Positions 47,357-57,644 are shown, counted from the stretch's first letter. The stretch: 64,000 nt of DNA from Francisella sp. SYW-9 (GCF_008711465.1 NZ_VXKQ01000007.1:62001-126000), one strand, 5' to 3'. The notes: generated by a model from the letters alone, not told the origin. Numbers and translations are program-made.

Positions 47357-47824
47357 AGTCTTTTTGTAATTATTATAAAATTGGCGCGCTTTAAATTTAT
47401 TGCCTCCATAGGAGATATTATAAACAGTTTGTTGTAAACGAGTGCTCTGTTGCATTATAACGCCTATATACTTAAGGTCTGGCATTGGCTTATTAACCTC
47501 AGCAATCACCGTTGCTGTAAGAGGAAGCTTCTCATTAGACATAATTGTATAACCATTATTTTTTAGATAACTAATTAGCTTGTTGTATCTTTTATTAAAA
47601 TCATCATTCCCATCAAGCTTAATTATCTGATCTGGATAGTTTGCGACTAGAAAATCAACCCCAGCAACATTGTTTGTATGTGTTGAATACTCAACTGGTT
47701 TTATCTCGCTATATCTAGTTAACTTTTTATAATGGGTCACATTATCATCCCAACCTTCTTGTACAGTCGTGCAAGAACTTATAACCAGTGAAACTAAGCA
47801 CATTGTCAAAATTTTCTTATTCAT
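47351..47824 (-). CDS. Small lipoprotein, unknown function
   Basis: A 157-residue product with a lipoprotein signal peptide: MNKKILTMCLVSLVISSC, Cys18 following ISS as a lipobox. The mature part (TTVQEGWDDNVTHYKK..., YTIMSNEKLPLTATVIAEVNKPMPDLKYIG) looks like a small alpha/beta periplasmic domain. Thr-Thr at +2/+3 does not suggest inner-membrane retention, so an outer-membrane location is likely. No family recognised. It is convergent with lspA, the enzyme that would process it, with a 6-base overlap of stop regions. Confidence 0.75.
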   Translation of the reverse strand: MNKKILTMCLVSLVISSCTTVQEGWDDNVTHYKKLTRYSEIKPVEYSTHTNNVAGVDFLVANYPDQIIKLDGNDDFNKRYNKLISYLKNNGYTIMSNEKLPLTATVIAEVNKPMPDLKYIGVIMQQSTRLQQTVYNISYGGNKFKARQFYNNYKKTL

Positions 47825-47982
47825 ATTATTAAAAACAATATATTTGATACAGTAAATTATATCGTCAAAGCCATTTTTTTAATATAGCTATCAACACAAA
47901 TCAATTATAAAAACTTTTAATTTAAAGCTTAAATTATTTATAATATAAGATCTAAAACAAAGATCATGAACTATACCAACAA

Positions 47983-48603
47983 ATGTCAAAAGCCTCAAAC
48001 ACTAAACGCTGGATGCAAGATCACACTTCTGATTTTTATGTTAAACAAGCAACTAAACTAGGCTATCGTAGTAGAGCAAGTTTTAAAATCCTTGAAATTC
48101 AAGATAAATACAAAATTTTCAAGCCAAATGCTTTTGTAGTAGATCTTGGCGCAGCTCCAGGAGGATGGTCTGAACAAATCGTAAAATACATTGGTAATAA
48201 TGGCAAACTTATTGCTCTTGATCTACTAGATATGGCTCCTATAGCTGGTGTTGATTTTATCCAAGGTGATTTTTCAAGTGATGAGATCTATGAGAAATTA
48301 AATGATCTCGTTAATGGACAAAAAATTGATTGTATCGTCTCAGATATGGCACCTAACCTTAGCGGCAATAAGACTTCAGATCAAGCAAAATCAATATATC
48401 TTTTGGAGCTAGCTTTAGATTTTGCTAACAATAATCTTAAAAATAATGGAATATTTGTGGCAAAAGTTTTCCAAGGTCAAGGAAGTGATGAATACCTAAA
48501 ACTAGTCAAAGAATCTTTTGTTAAAGTAATTCAATTTAAACCTAAATCTTCTAGACCTAAATCAAGAGAGTTTTATATAATAGCAAGTGGCTTCAAAGGT
48601 TAA
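47983..48603 (+). CDS. rlmE: 23S rRNA (uridine-2'-O)-methyltransferase RlmE
   Basis: RlmE (FtsJ/RrmJ) methylates the 2'-O of U2552 in the A loop of 23S rRNA late in 50S assembly. At 206 residues it matches the family. The N-terminus [27 protein letters not shown] carries the first catalytic Lys; SAM motif I is [14 protein letters not shown]; the catalytic Asp is in [12 protein letters not shown]; the second Lys is in FVAKVFQG; and a Glu is in KSREFYI. All KDKE residues can be placed. ftsH, its common neighbour, is not seen here. Confidence 0.96.
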   Translation: MSKASNTKRWMQDHTSDFYVKQATKLGYRSRASFKILEIQDKYKIFKPNAFVVDLGAAPGGWSEQIVKYIGNNGKLIALDLLDMAPIAGVDFIQGDFSSDEIYEKLNDLVNGQKIDCIVSDMAPNLSGNKTSDQAKSIYLLELALDFANNNLKNNGIFVAKVFQGQGSDEYLKLVKESFVKVIQFKPKSSRPKSREFYIIASGFKG

Positions 48604-48872
48604 TGTTTATTATACTTTTGCTATAGTAGGTTAAGAAACACTTCACAAAACTAAGGAAAAAACTAACTATTTAAATAGATTAAAGAAAACCCTTAAGATT
48701 AAAAATTATCATTTTTTTTACAATCGAGTAAAGAAACAAAGCATAAAATACGTACTTTATACTATAAATGTTAACTATTAAAGAAGTTATACTTCGGTCA
48801 TACTAGTTTTTCCAGAGGTTAAAGAAGCTTAAATATGTCTAATTTTATGATTTATAGTATGGAGTATGTATT

Positions 48873-50147
48873 ATGTTAAATGATGATAGATATAATTTTT
48901 TTTTAGAAAAAAACAACTACATACTAAATACCATACAAAACCTAGGTTTTCTTAATATTAATAATGTTTTAAAAGAATATAAGAATTTAGATTTTAACAG
49001 ATATCTAGACGCCCAAAAAGCTTTTAAAAAACATAACAACGCAAAAAAAGTTGTAGAAAAATATGAGAATTTAGATTTTAAAAAATATCTATACTCGAGA
49101 GAATTTTTAGAGAAATATTCTCACGCCGAAGAAGTTTTAAATGAATATAGTAGTGAGTATAAGACTATTATGTCTAAAATGGCATCTATATACCCTATTT
49201 TAAAAGCTGCAGTTGATTATTCCAATAAAACAGAGATTTTTTTTAGAAATGGAACATTCACCGCTTTTAGACATACTGTCAGTGATTCAAAATTTAAAGA
49301 AAAACTTCGTCACGTATTATCATATGCAAATAATAAATTACAAATATCTGATCGCCTTAATTGGGAAGAGTTTTTTAATATGGATAAGAAATATATGAAA
49401 GGATTAAATAACCACTCATTTTTAAACTTATGCAGTATTCATTGTGGTTATGGGGATCAACTACTTATACCTAAAGATGATGATATATACTTCTATTATT
49501 CTGATATAAGAATTAGTAAATTAACAAGAGCTAATGTTATGTCTATAATTAGAAGGTTAAAAAGATTAGCTAACAAATACACTAGTATTATCAATTTATA
49601 CACAGGCAAAGAAGCCGCTCAAACAACTAATAATTCTTGGCTTATAGATTCAAATTCTGGAGACATGGAGTATCCATGTTTCCTAATAAAAGCTTCAAGC
49701 AATCCAGAAAATATTAGAGAGATAGATAATATTGCTAATAAAGCTTGGAAGAGTTTGGGTTTCCACAGCATGAAAGGTGAATCTATAGAACAATTTATGA
49801 AACCCAGCATAGATAATAGAAATACTCTTATAGAAAAAGAACACGCATATATATTACAATATTTTTGTACAGGTATAGTTACATCTTTGCTAGACCCCTT
49901 AATGCAGTATCTTAATGATGAGATAGATATTAAGGAACTCAAGGAGAGTCTTAAAGCATATAACATGACCTATATCATAAATCTTAATATACTTTCTACT
50001 ATATATACAAGTCATTGGGCAAATAAAGCTGTAGAGTGTATAGATAAAAGAAAACCTACCACACGTGGACGTCTTTATCAAAGAGGATATTTTCCAGAAG
50101 TACTTAATCAAGCTATAACTAATTGCCAAACAATTAATAACTTATAA
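48873..50147 (+). CDS. Orphan protein with two 28-residue repeats, unknown
   Basis: A 424-residue protein I cannot assign. It has no signal peptide and no transmembrane segment. Residues 38-65 and 66-93 form two 28-residue repeats, each beginning NLDF and continuing with a YL and a charged helix ending in K(Y) or NEY. The rest is helical and rich in Lys, Asn and Tyr, with isolated motifs such as NHSFLNLCSIHCGYGDQ (near 179). The ATG has GGAG nine bases upstream. A 14-codon frame (48835-48879) overlaps the start and could couple translation. It stands alone next to a decayed acetyltransferase gene, a sign of an unstable accessory spot. Confidence 0.6.
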   Translation: MLNDDRYNFFLEKNNYILNTIQNLGFLNINNVLKEYKNLDFNRYLDAQKAFKKHNNAKKVVEKYENLDFKKYLYSREFLEKYSHAEEVLNEYSSEYKTIMSKMASIYPILKAAVDYSNKTEIFFRNGTFTAFRHTVSDSKFKEKLRHVLSYANNKLQISDRLNWEEFFNMDKKYMKGLNNHSFLNLCSIHCGYGDQLLIPKDDDIYFYYSDIRISKLTRANVMSIIRRLKRLANKYTSIINLYTGKEAAQTTNNSWLIDSNSGDMEYPCFLIKASSNPENIREIDNIANKAWKSLGFHSMKGESIEQFMKPSIDNRNTLIEKEHAYILQYFCTGIVTSLLDPLMQYLNDEIDIKELKESLKAYNMTYIINLNILSTIYTSHWANKAVECIDKRKPTTRGRLYQRGYFPEVLNQAITNCQTINNL

Positions 50148-50181
50148 CGACATTGCTCCTTTACTATCATAGCAGCAAAAT

Positions 50182-50578
50182 ATAAATATACGCAAACCTA
50201 TAGCTCCTGAAAAGTCAGTAGTTCTAAACTGGATAAAAAATAATTTCGCACAGTCATGGGCAGATGAAGCAGAAGCGGCCTTCATGAATACTCCAAAGTC
50301 TATATTTATAGCTACTCAAAACAATAAAACTATCGGTTTTGCTTGTTATGATGCAATAGCACTTAGCTTCTTTGGTCCAACTGGGGTGTGAAACTACAGA
50401 AGGCCTTAGTATCGGTAAAGCCTTATTAAAACCCTGTCTCGTCGATATGAAACTAAAAGGCTATGCTTATACAATTATTGGAACTGTGGGTCCTGCTGAT
50501 TTCTATGAAAAAGCTGTGGTGCAACTAAAATGAAAAAACTCATAGTCAGGTATTTATAATGATCTCCTAAAAAACTAA
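50182..50578 (+). pseudogene. Decayed GNAT-family acetyltransferase
   Basis: Three reading frames in succession give one recognisable GNAT protein: NIRKPIAPEKSVV...ALSFFGPTGV in frame one up to a TGA at 50389, then TEGLSIGKALLKPCLVDMK...TVGPADFYEKAV in a second, then a C-terminal GIYNDLLKN ending with TAA at 50578. The G-rich SIGKALL segment is the acetyl-CoA loop, and GPADFYEK is typical of this subfamily. The expected start ATG reads ATA at 50182. At least two, probably three, frameshifts plus the lost start make it non-functional. Confidence 0.8.
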
Positions 50579-50676
50579 TATCAGACACTTCTTAAATAAA
50601 AAATGTCCTCTAAACCAAATAAACAGTCTCTTCTAAAAAAAAGTAAACATCATAATATACAAATACAGCAAAACTT

Positions 50677-51888
50677 ATGAATAATCAGATGAAAAATACT
50701 AAACATATATTTATTTGCCTTATTGGAATTATTCTAGTAGCATCTATTTTAAGAGCTCCTATTACATCAATATCACCACTACTTACAAATATTGTTGATA
50801 TTATTAATATTTCTCCCGTAACAGCCGGACTGTTAGTTAGCCTTCCATTATTAATTTTTGCAACATTATCACTATTTATATTTTCTTTTGCAAAAAAACG
50901 TTCTATAGAAGTAAGCCTAATGATATCTATAGTATTAATAACTCTTGGCATATTAGTACGCTCATATATTAATATATATACAATGTTTTTAGGTACTATT
51001 ATTATTGGTATTGGTATCACGGTATCTAACGTTCTTATGCCAGTATTTATAAAACAAAAATTTCCAAATAACATTCCTGCTATGATTTCAATATATGGAT
51101 TAATGATGGGGTTAGGATCTTGGCTAACGATTAGCTTAATGATACCAATTATGCATCTAGCACAAAAATTCTCTTACTCAGGAAATTCTAGCTTAACACT
51201 AGCACTATCAAGTATTGCTATACTTAGCATAATAACTTTAGTTATATGGCTACCCCAGCTCAAAAATAAAACATTATTACCAAAAAATAACAATTCCACA
51301 AATCTTCATAGCCACATCTGGAAATCTAAGATTGCATGGCAAATAAGTATATTCCTATCATGCAGTGGTATACTTATGTATACTTTTTCCACATGGATTC
51401 CTTCTATTCTAGAAAACCAAGGATACTCTATTCAAGATGCTGGTTATTTAGCAGGGTTATTTCAAATGTCATCAAGCCTACCCGTATTAATAATAACTCC
51501 ACTCATGAAAATACTAAAAAACAAGAATATTATTACTTTACTATTTGCATTATGCAATTTTTTAGGAATTTTATTTCTTTTACTTAATATATTTACCTTT
51601 ATTGCAATTGTAGTCTTAGGAATAGGTGTTGGTGGTGCATTCATGGTTAGCTTAATATTAATAGGCGTCAGAACTAGCAATACACAACTAGCAGCTGTCC
51701 TTTCTGGAAAGTCTCAGTCAATAGCCTACATATTGGCTGCTTTAGGTCCAGTTGTAACAGGTCTATTCCATCAAATAACTTCAAGCTGGGAGATACCTCT
51801 TATTATCTGTATTTGTGTATCAATAGTTATGATTATTTTCTCACTTTTTGTTGCAAACCCAGAAAAAATAACATTAGATAATGTTTAA
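50677..51888 (+). CDS. MFS transporter, CynX/NimT family
   Basis: A 403-residue, 12-helix inner-membrane transporter. The N-terminus ASILRAPITSISPLL matches the CynX/NimT signature R.P.TS..PLL. Other family features are LVSLPLLIFATLS and ISIYGLMMGLGSWL. Members export or import cyanate, nitroimidazoles and other small compounds; the substrate here is unknown. It is convergent with the AraC-type regulator, 12 bases between the stops, and lies in a cluster with an RND pump, suggesting a shared detoxification role. Confidence 0.85.
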   Translation: MNNQMKNTKHIFICLIGIILVASILRAPITSISPLLTNIVDIINISPVTAGLLVSLPLLIFATLSLFIFSFAKKRSIEVSLMISIVLITLGILVRSYINIYTMFLGTIIIGIGITVSNVLMPVFIKQKFPNNIPAMISIYGLMMGLGSWLTISLMIPIMHLAQKFSYSGNSSLTLALSSIAILSIITLVIWLPQLKNKTLLPKNNNSTNLHSHIWKSKIAWQISIFLSCSGILMYTFSTWIPSILENQGYSIQDAGYLAGLFQMSSSLPVLIITPLMKILKNKNIITLLFALCNFLGILFLLLNIFTFIAIVVLGIGVGGAFMVSLILIGVRTSNTQLAAVLSGKSQSIAYILAALGPVVTGLFHQITSSWEIPLIICICVSIVMIIFSLFVANPEKITLDNV

Positions 51889-51900
51889 AAAAACATATAC

Positions 51901-52692
51901 TTAACAATAACTTTTAATATACTTTTTAGGTGAACATTTAAAAACTCTTTTAAAAAAAGTAACAAAAGTACTTGTTGATTCATAACCCAAATATTCTGAC
52001 ACCCAATCTACTGAATAACCCTCATATAATTTTTGTAGAGCTACAACAATATGCAACTGTTTTTTCCAATCACTAAAATTCATTCCTATGTTTTTTTTAA
52101 TTTTCCTTGCTAAAGTCTTACTACTAACTGAACATTCATAAGCCATATCAGATATATATTTATACTTTGTTGGTTTACTAAGCCATTTAAGAGCCACTTC
52201 TTGTAAAATCTTCTCTGAAGGTAAAGAAAAGTTATAAAATGTTGGCAACATTTTTGATAATTGATTAATCAGAACACTCGCTATTTTTTGATTTTCATAA
52301 TTCAATTGGTCTAAAACTCTCTGTTGTGATAAATATAAAATCAACTCTCTTATTAAAGGGGATATGTACAGTACACAAGCTTTCTTCGGCATATTGACAA
52401 GCATTGACTTATCGACAAAAGTCATACACATTTCACCACCTTTCGTTATTAGATTACTATGATAAACATAGCTGGGAATCCATAATGCACTACCTAAAGG
52501 TACTGCCCAAACCTTAGATTCAACATTTGATTGAATAAGTCCTTTAGTTGGCAATATTAACTGTGCTTTAGAATGACTATGATATTCAGACTCTTCATTA
52601 TAGTCTTTAATTTGAGATTTTAATACAATTAAAGCATTTGGATAACTTTCCGGATCAAAATCTATAGTTAAAATATCTTTTTGCATAAACAA
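51901..52692 (-). CDS. AraC-family transcriptional regulator
   Basis: A 263-residue regulator. The N-terminal half is a cupin-like sensor (HSHSKAQLILPTKGLIQSNV, LGSALWIPSYVYHSN), the arrangement of the AraC branch regulating MFS and efflux genes. The C-terminal half holds two helix-turn-helix units: KYISDMAYECSVSSKTLARKIKKNIG and VDWVSEYLGYESTSTFVTFFKRVFKCSPKKY. Likely targets are the RND pump (downstream gene order on the same strand, 70 bases away) or the adjacent MFS gene. Effector and binding sites are not known. Confidence 0.9.
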   Translation of the reverse strand: MFMQKDILTIDFDPESYPNALIVLKSQIKDYNEESEYHSHSKAQLILPTKGLIQSNVESKVWAVPLGSALWIPSYVYHSNLITKGGEMCMTFVDKSMLVNMPKKACVLYISPLIRELILYLSQQRVLDQLNYENQKIASVLINQLSKMLPTFYNFSLPSEKILQEVALKWLSKPTKYKYISDMAYECSVSSKTLARKIKKNIGMNFSDWKKQLHIVVALQKLYEGYSVDWVSEYLGYESTSTFVTFFKRVFKCSPKKYIKSYC

Positions 52693-52761
52693 TTAAAATA
52701 CTTAAAAAAACTTATAGAATTTTTATATTATACTTCTCTTTATATAAATTATATTAGAAAT

Positions 52762-55700
52762 TTATACTTCCTTATTATTAACTCTTTCTATTTTTTGTTT
52801 GTTTTTTAATTTCACTCTTATTGCTTCTTGCTTATCTGATGATATGTACATATACATAACTGGTAATATAAATAAAGAAAATACTGCCCCGACCATTAAA
52901 CCAGATGCTATAACAATACCAATACATTGACGGCTGACCGATCCAGCTCCTGAAGCTACAACTAAAGGTAAAACTCCTATGATCATTGCTAATACAGTCA
53001 TCAATATAGGTCTAAATCGCTGTGAAGAAGACTTAACTATTGCATCATATTTGCTTAGATTATCTTCTACTTGTAATTTATTAGCAAATTCAACAACCAT
53101 AATCCCTTGTTTAGATATAAGACCTATTAATGTGACTAGACCAAGTTGTGTATAGATATTTAAAGATGCCCAATCTTTATTAAAAAACTGTCCCAAATAT
53201 AATGGTATTAATGCTCCTGATATAGCCATAGGTACAGTAACAAGAATAACTAAAGAATCTCTAAAACTCTCAAATTGCGCTGCCAAAGCGAGGAAAATGA
53301 GAACAACTGCAAACCCAAATGCAATCATCATAGTATTACCATTTTGAAGGAACTGACGAGATGCACCAGAAAATGAATATGAAAAACCTGCGGGTAAACT
53401 GTTATTAGCTAACTTTTCAATATAGGCAATCCCTTGACCCACTGATACTCCAGAACTTAACATTACGTTTACTGTAGCAGAGTTTAGTTGGTTAAAAGTA
53501 TTTAAATTTAACGGTTGACCAACTGTTTTAAAATTAACTAATGCTGATAAAGGAACCTCCGAATTAAACATATTATCTATTTTGTCTGATTCAATATATA
53601 TACTTCCTAACTGTTCCTTTGTTAACATTTGATTTCTTGGAAGTTGAGGTATCAACTCAAAGCTATAACCTTGTAAGAAAAAGTGATTTATATATCCTCC
53701 TGCATATGAATTTTGTAATGTCTTAGAAATATCAGACATAGTGATACCCAAAGCGCCTGCTTTTGTTCTATCTATAGATAAATTAATGACAGGATTATCA
53801 AAAATAAGATCAGTATTCACAAATGAAAATAAGCCACTTTTATTCATTTTTTTGATAAGTTTATCTGTAACTTGTTTAATTGATATATAATCACTAGTAC
53901 TCTGTATTATTAATGAAATATCTGCACCATGATCCACTCCAGGAAGTGATGGATTTTGATAACTAAATGCAACTATTCCCGGAATTTTATTCAGTTTATT
54001 CTGAAGTATTTTTGCTGCGGTTTGTTGAGAAACTTTTCTATCACTGGAAGGTTTCATAACAATCCCTCCAATAATCGAGTTTGTCCCCATTACCCCATCT
54101 AAAACAAACGAATACTGTTTACCAGGAATCTTATCTTCAGCTTTGGCCATAGCTTTGCTAAAAACTTTTAGATAATTAAGGTTTGCTGCTGAAGGTGCTG
54201 CTGACATCACACCAACATAGTTTTGATCCTCTATTGGTGCTAGTTCAGACTTTATTCCTCGCCCCATTATAAAGCAACTTATTAAAACGACTATTGCAAC
54301 CATAATAAAAGTAGGCTTAACATCTAACACCATTATCAGTAGTTTCTTATATGTATTAGCCACATTATCAAGAGTATGGTTTATAAATTGTGCAAATTTG
54401 GACTCTGATGTATTTCCCTGAAGGATTTTTGAACATAACATTGGAGATAAAGTATATGCCACAAGCCCTGATATTAGAACTGTTCCAGCTAATGAATATG
54501 CAAACTCAGTAAATAACTGACCAGTCAGACCATTCATCATACCTATTGGAGCATAAACAATAATTAATGTAAAACACATTAATATAAGAGGAGTTGCAAC
54601 CTCTCTTGCTCCTTTAATTGTTGCAGTAAAAGGATCTAGACCATCTTCAATATGTCGATGTATATTCTCTAATACAACAATAGCATCATCAACTACTAGA
54701 CCGATTGACAATATCATTGCCAATAGCGTCAAAAGATTAATAGAAAATCCCATCATTTTCATTAAAAAGAAACTTCCTATTAAGCATAATGGTATTGATA
54801 TAACAGGGATAAGTACCGCCCTAAATGAACCTAAAAATAAGAAAATAACAAAAGCAACAATAATAACTGATTCAAACAATGTATGAACTACATCTTTAAT
54901 AGAATCTTTAATATATACCGTACTATTGTATGCTATCGTAAGTTTTAATCCATTTGGTAAGGTTTTCCTAAGTCCTGGAACACTTTTAACTAACCTATCT
55001 ACCACAGTAAGAATATTAGCATCCGGCGATACAACAGGACCAACTAATACAGTGGGTTTACCCTGGAATTGAACATAAGTCTTATAATCTTCAGGTCCTA
55101 GCTGAACTTTAGCAACATCTCTTAATCTTATAACTTGGTCACCAGATTTTTTGATAATTAAATCTTTATATTCTTGAGCATCAGATATACTCGTTTCAGG
55201 GTTTAATGTATAATTCAAATATGGCCCTTGAATTTGACCCCCTGCGGAAACTAAACTATTTGCTCCTATAGCGTTGTTTAAGTCACTTGGGGAAATTCCA
55301 TATTCAGCCATTTTATTTTTATTTGGGAAAACTCGCATTGCATATGGCTCATTACCCCATACTAAAACATTAGATAATCCTCCTTCAGAATGTAGCTTTG
55401 GAACTATTGCTGAATTTATATAAGCAGATATTTGAGGTATAGTCATGGAATTACTAGTAAATGCTAATAGCAAAGGAGGAAATGTTGCTGCTGGGTTTAG
55501 CTTTATTGTAGGAGAATATGCATCTTTCGGAAGCTTGTTCAAAACAGCATTTACATTTTGTACAACTTCTGATAACACTGTATTTGGATCATTTCCCAAC
55601 TTAACATATAACGTTATTGTACTTGTTCCTAATGCCGACTGAGAGGTCATATAATCAATCCCTCTAGTAGCTCCTACAGACTCTTCTATAGGTCTTGTAA

Positions 55701-55887
55701 CAAAAGCTTGTATATTCGATGGGCTTGCACCTGGATAAGTAGTGGTTACAGTTATATTTGCACTATTCAAATATGGATACTGTCTTACTTGCAAAGTAAA
55801 ATATGATCCAACACCGACAACGATTATCATCAAGCTTATAGCTATTGATAGTATCGGTCTATTTATAAAAATATCAATAAATCTCAT
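52762..55887 (-). CDS. RND efflux pump inner-membrane permease (AcrB-like)
   Basis: A 1041-residue hydrophobe/amphiphile-efflux RND transporter. The N-terminus MRFIDIFINRPILSIAISLMI, the TM4 proton-relay pair in GLVVDDAIVVLENIHR, and the TM10 segment LGLVTLIGLISKQGIMVVEFAN are family signatures; 12 helices and two large periplasmic loops are visible. Start ATG overlaps the adaptor stop by one base (TAATG). It would drive proton-coupled export of drugs or other amphiphiles with the adaptor and a TolC-type channel encoded elsewhere. Substrates are unknown. Confidence 0.93.
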   Translation of the reverse strand: MRFIDIFINRPILSIAISLMIIVVGVGSYFTLQVRQYPYLNSANITVTTTYPGASPSNIQAFVTRPIEESVGATRGIDYMTSQSALGTSTITLYVKLGNDPNTVLSEVVQNVNAVLNKLPKDAYSPTIKLNPAATFPPLLLAFTSNSMTIPQISAYINSAIVPKLHSEGGLSNVLVWGNEPYAMRVFPNKNKMAEYGISPSDLNNAIGANSLVSAGGQIQGPYLNYTLNPETSISDAQEYKDLIIKKSGDQVIRLRDVAKVQLGPEDYKTYVQFQGKPTVLVGPVVSPDANILTVVDRLVKSVPGLRKTLPNGLKLTIAYNSTVYIKDSIKDVVHTLFESVIIVAFVIFLFLGSFRAVLIPVISIPLCLIGSFFLMKMMGFSINLLTLLAMILSIGLVVDDAIVVLENIHRHIEDGLDPFTATIKGAREVATPLILMCFTLIIVYAPIGMMNGLTGQLFTEFAYSLAGTVLISGLVAYTLSPMLCSKILQGNTSESKFAQFINHTLDNVANTYKKLLIMVLDVKPTFIMVAIVVLISCFIMGRGIKSELAPIEDQNYVGVMSAAPSAANLNYLKVFSKAMAKAEDKIPGKQYSFVLDGVMGTNSIIGGIVMKPSSDRKVSQQTAAKILQNKLNKIPGIVAFSYQNPSLPGVDHGADISLIIQSTSDYISIKQVTDKLIKKMNKSGLFSFVNTDLIFDNPVINLSIDRTKAGALGITMSDISKTLQNSYAGGYINHFFLQGYSFELIPQLPRNQMLTKEQLGSIYIESDKIDNMFNSEVPLSALVNFKTVGQPLNLNTFNQLNSATVNVMLSSGVSVGQGIAYIEKLANNSLPAGFSYSFSGASRQFLQNGNTMMIAFGFAVVLIFLALAAQFESFRDSLVILVTVPMAISGALIPLYLGQFFNKDWASLNIYTQLGLVTLIGLISKQGIMVVEFANKLQVEDNLSKYDAIVKSSSQRFRPILMTVLAMIIGVLPLVVASGAGSVSRQCIGIVIASGLMVGAVFSLFILPVMYMYISSDKQEAIRVKLKNKQKIERVNNKEV

Positions 55888-57269
55888 TATATATCATCGC
55901 CTTGAGTATAAATATTATTATCCAACTTAATGGTATTATTTAGCATAACAACCATTCCTTTATGAACCTTATTTTGACCTGAGGTAACAATAAGTATCTT
56001 TGGTTTTAGACCTGAAACTAATGCCAAATTATTATAAGTTTCCAAAACCTTAATATTAATTTCTCCTACTTTGTATAAATCTTTATTTGTTTTAACTAGC
56101 TTCATTCCATCTGCCCCAGTAGATGTATAAATAGCTTTTTTAGGGTTTCCTGAAGAATCTAATTCTTTAGTAAGAGTTAATACAGATTGGCCATATAAAG
56201 AGTAATTTATTGCATTCCTAGGTATTACCACAGCCCCTTTTTCATTTTGTAAGTCAATATGTATATTCAGAAACATCCCAGGTAATATTTTATGCTTAGG
56301 ATTTTTATAAGTTGCCTGAACAATAATTGATCTATTTGAATTATTGATAAACGAATTAACAGCTGTTATTTTTGCAGCAAATTTTTGTCCTTTATACGAA
56401 TCAGAATAAAAGCTTATACTCTGACCAACATGAATTAAGCTTAATTTATTTTGCGGTACTGCAAAGTTAATAAATACTGGATTAATTTTTGCTAAAGTTG
56501 CCGCATTATCGCCATTATTAAAATATTGCCCTAAACTAATATTTCTAATTCCTATTTTGCCATCAAAAGGAGCTCGCACTTCTTTAAAATCAATCTGTGA
56601 CTCTATATTCTTTACCTTAGCTAATGCTGAAAGATAATCTGCAGCTGCCTTATCAGCACTTTCCTTAGATGTCGCTCGCTCTTTAGCTAAACTTTTATAG
56701 CGTTCATATGTTATCTTTGCAAGTTTCAAGTCTGATAGCTCTTCTTCAAGGTTTGCTTTTAGCTGACTAGTATCAAGCTCAAATAACAGATCACCTTTTT
56801 TTACTTCTTGGCCACTTACAAAGTTAATTTTACTAACAATACCTCCAGATTGAGTAGAGATCTGAGTCGTTTGAACAGCTTGAACTTCACCGATTGTATT
56901 TATACTTCGCTTCCAATCTGTTTCTCTTACTTTAGTAGAAGTAACACTAGCTGGCTCAGGCCTAAATCTTGCCATTTTATAATTAGTCAATGTCTGCATT
57001 AATTCAGCAGATCCAAAAATCAAACCAAATATAAGGAAAGTTATGATGATAATAAATATAGAAAACACTTTTCTATTTCTTAACTTAGGGACCTGCTTTT
57101 TAACAATTGGTAATCTTAAGATTAAATATATAATCCCTATAGTTAATCCAATATTACCCAGTATTAACCATACTAGTATTAATATAATAATCACAAAGAT
57201 ACTATATATTTTTCTATTAGTCTGGATTTTCTCATTAAAAATTTTGAGATATTTTTTATAGTCAATCAT
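55887..57269 (-). CDS. RND pump periplasmic adaptor with extra membrane segments
   Basis: A 460-residue membrane-fusion protein. Residues about 110-420 are a standard adaptor: lipoyl half GGIVSKINFVSGQEVKKGDLLFEL, hairpin helices (about 170-225), lipoyl half EVRAPFDGKIGIRNISLGQYFNNG, beta-barrel and membrane-proximal domain. The N-terminus is unusual: about 100 residues with three hydrophobic stretches (about 21-38, 39-52 and 68-87) instead of one anchor or lipid site. The gene is first in the pump operon. Its start has no strong Shine-Dalgarno match. Confidence 0.88.
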   Translation of the reverse strand: MIDYKKYLKIFNEKIQTNRKIYSIFVIIILILVWLILGNIGLTIGIIYLILRLPIVKKQVPKLRNRKVFSIFIIIITFLIFGLIFGSAELMQTLTNYKMARFRPEPASVTSTKVRETDWKRSINTIGEVQAVQTTQISTQSGGIVSKINFVSGQEVKKGDLLFELDTSQLKANLEEELSDLKLAKITYERYKSLAKERATSKESADKAAADYLSALAKVKNIESQIDFKEVRAPFDGKIGIRNISLGQYFNNGDNAATLAKINPVFINFAVPQNKLSLIHVGQSISFYSDSYKGQKFAAKITAVNSFINNSNRSIIVQATYKNPKHKILPGMFLNIHIDLQNEKGAVVIPRNAINYSLYGQSVLTLTKELDSSGNPKKAIYTSTGADGMKLVKTNKDLYKVGEINIKVLETYNNLALVSGLKPKILIVTSGQNKVHKGMVVMLNNTIKLDNNIYTQGDDI

Positions 57270-57644
57270 CTTATTTTTTGCTCTTTTTTAAAATTTAAAA
57301 TAATAAAAGTTTAATTAAAGTATATATTAAGAAATAAAATAATACATAAGCCTACATCTTAAGGTCTATATGTACTTTTTTGTGTTATTTGATAAGTCAT
57401 TTAAATATCAATGGCTTATATAATATATTTTTTTCATATAATATCCTTGATAGAAGGTTTAAATAATTAGATTATGGTATTCTAAAAGAAATATTTAACA
57501 CTTAATATAATTATTTAGACTTTTTATAACGAATTATGGACATCAAGACAGATTGTAATGGAAAGTAACCCTATTATGTTACTTGGGTATAAAATGAGTC
57601 TTTTAGCTAAAGAAAATTTATAGATCAGAGAAAATTAAAAGCGA
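57270..57644. other. Gap between the GDSL esterase gene and the RND adaptor gene
   Basis: No gene is convincing here. A 21-codon frame (plus strand, near 57559) lacks a ribosome site. One inverted repeat AAGTAAC/GTTACTT (57563-57569 and 57578-57584, 8-base loop) and a palindrome CTTTTAGCTAAAG-like element near 57600 could be operator or terminator remains. The minus-strand promoter of the RND operon must lie in the right-to-left reading of 57270-57400, but no good boxes stand out. Confidence 0.4.

Noticed and set aside
48835-48879. A 14-codon leader-like frame overlapping the start of the orphan gene
   Set aside because: No clear ribosome site and no attenuator-type codon run; overlap alone is weak evidence in AT-rich DNA.
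57563-57584. Inverted repeat AAGTAAC/GTTACTT in the empty 375-base gap
   Set aside because: No T tract and no clear link to a promoter; a 7-bp repeat is expected by chance in AT-rich DNA of this length.
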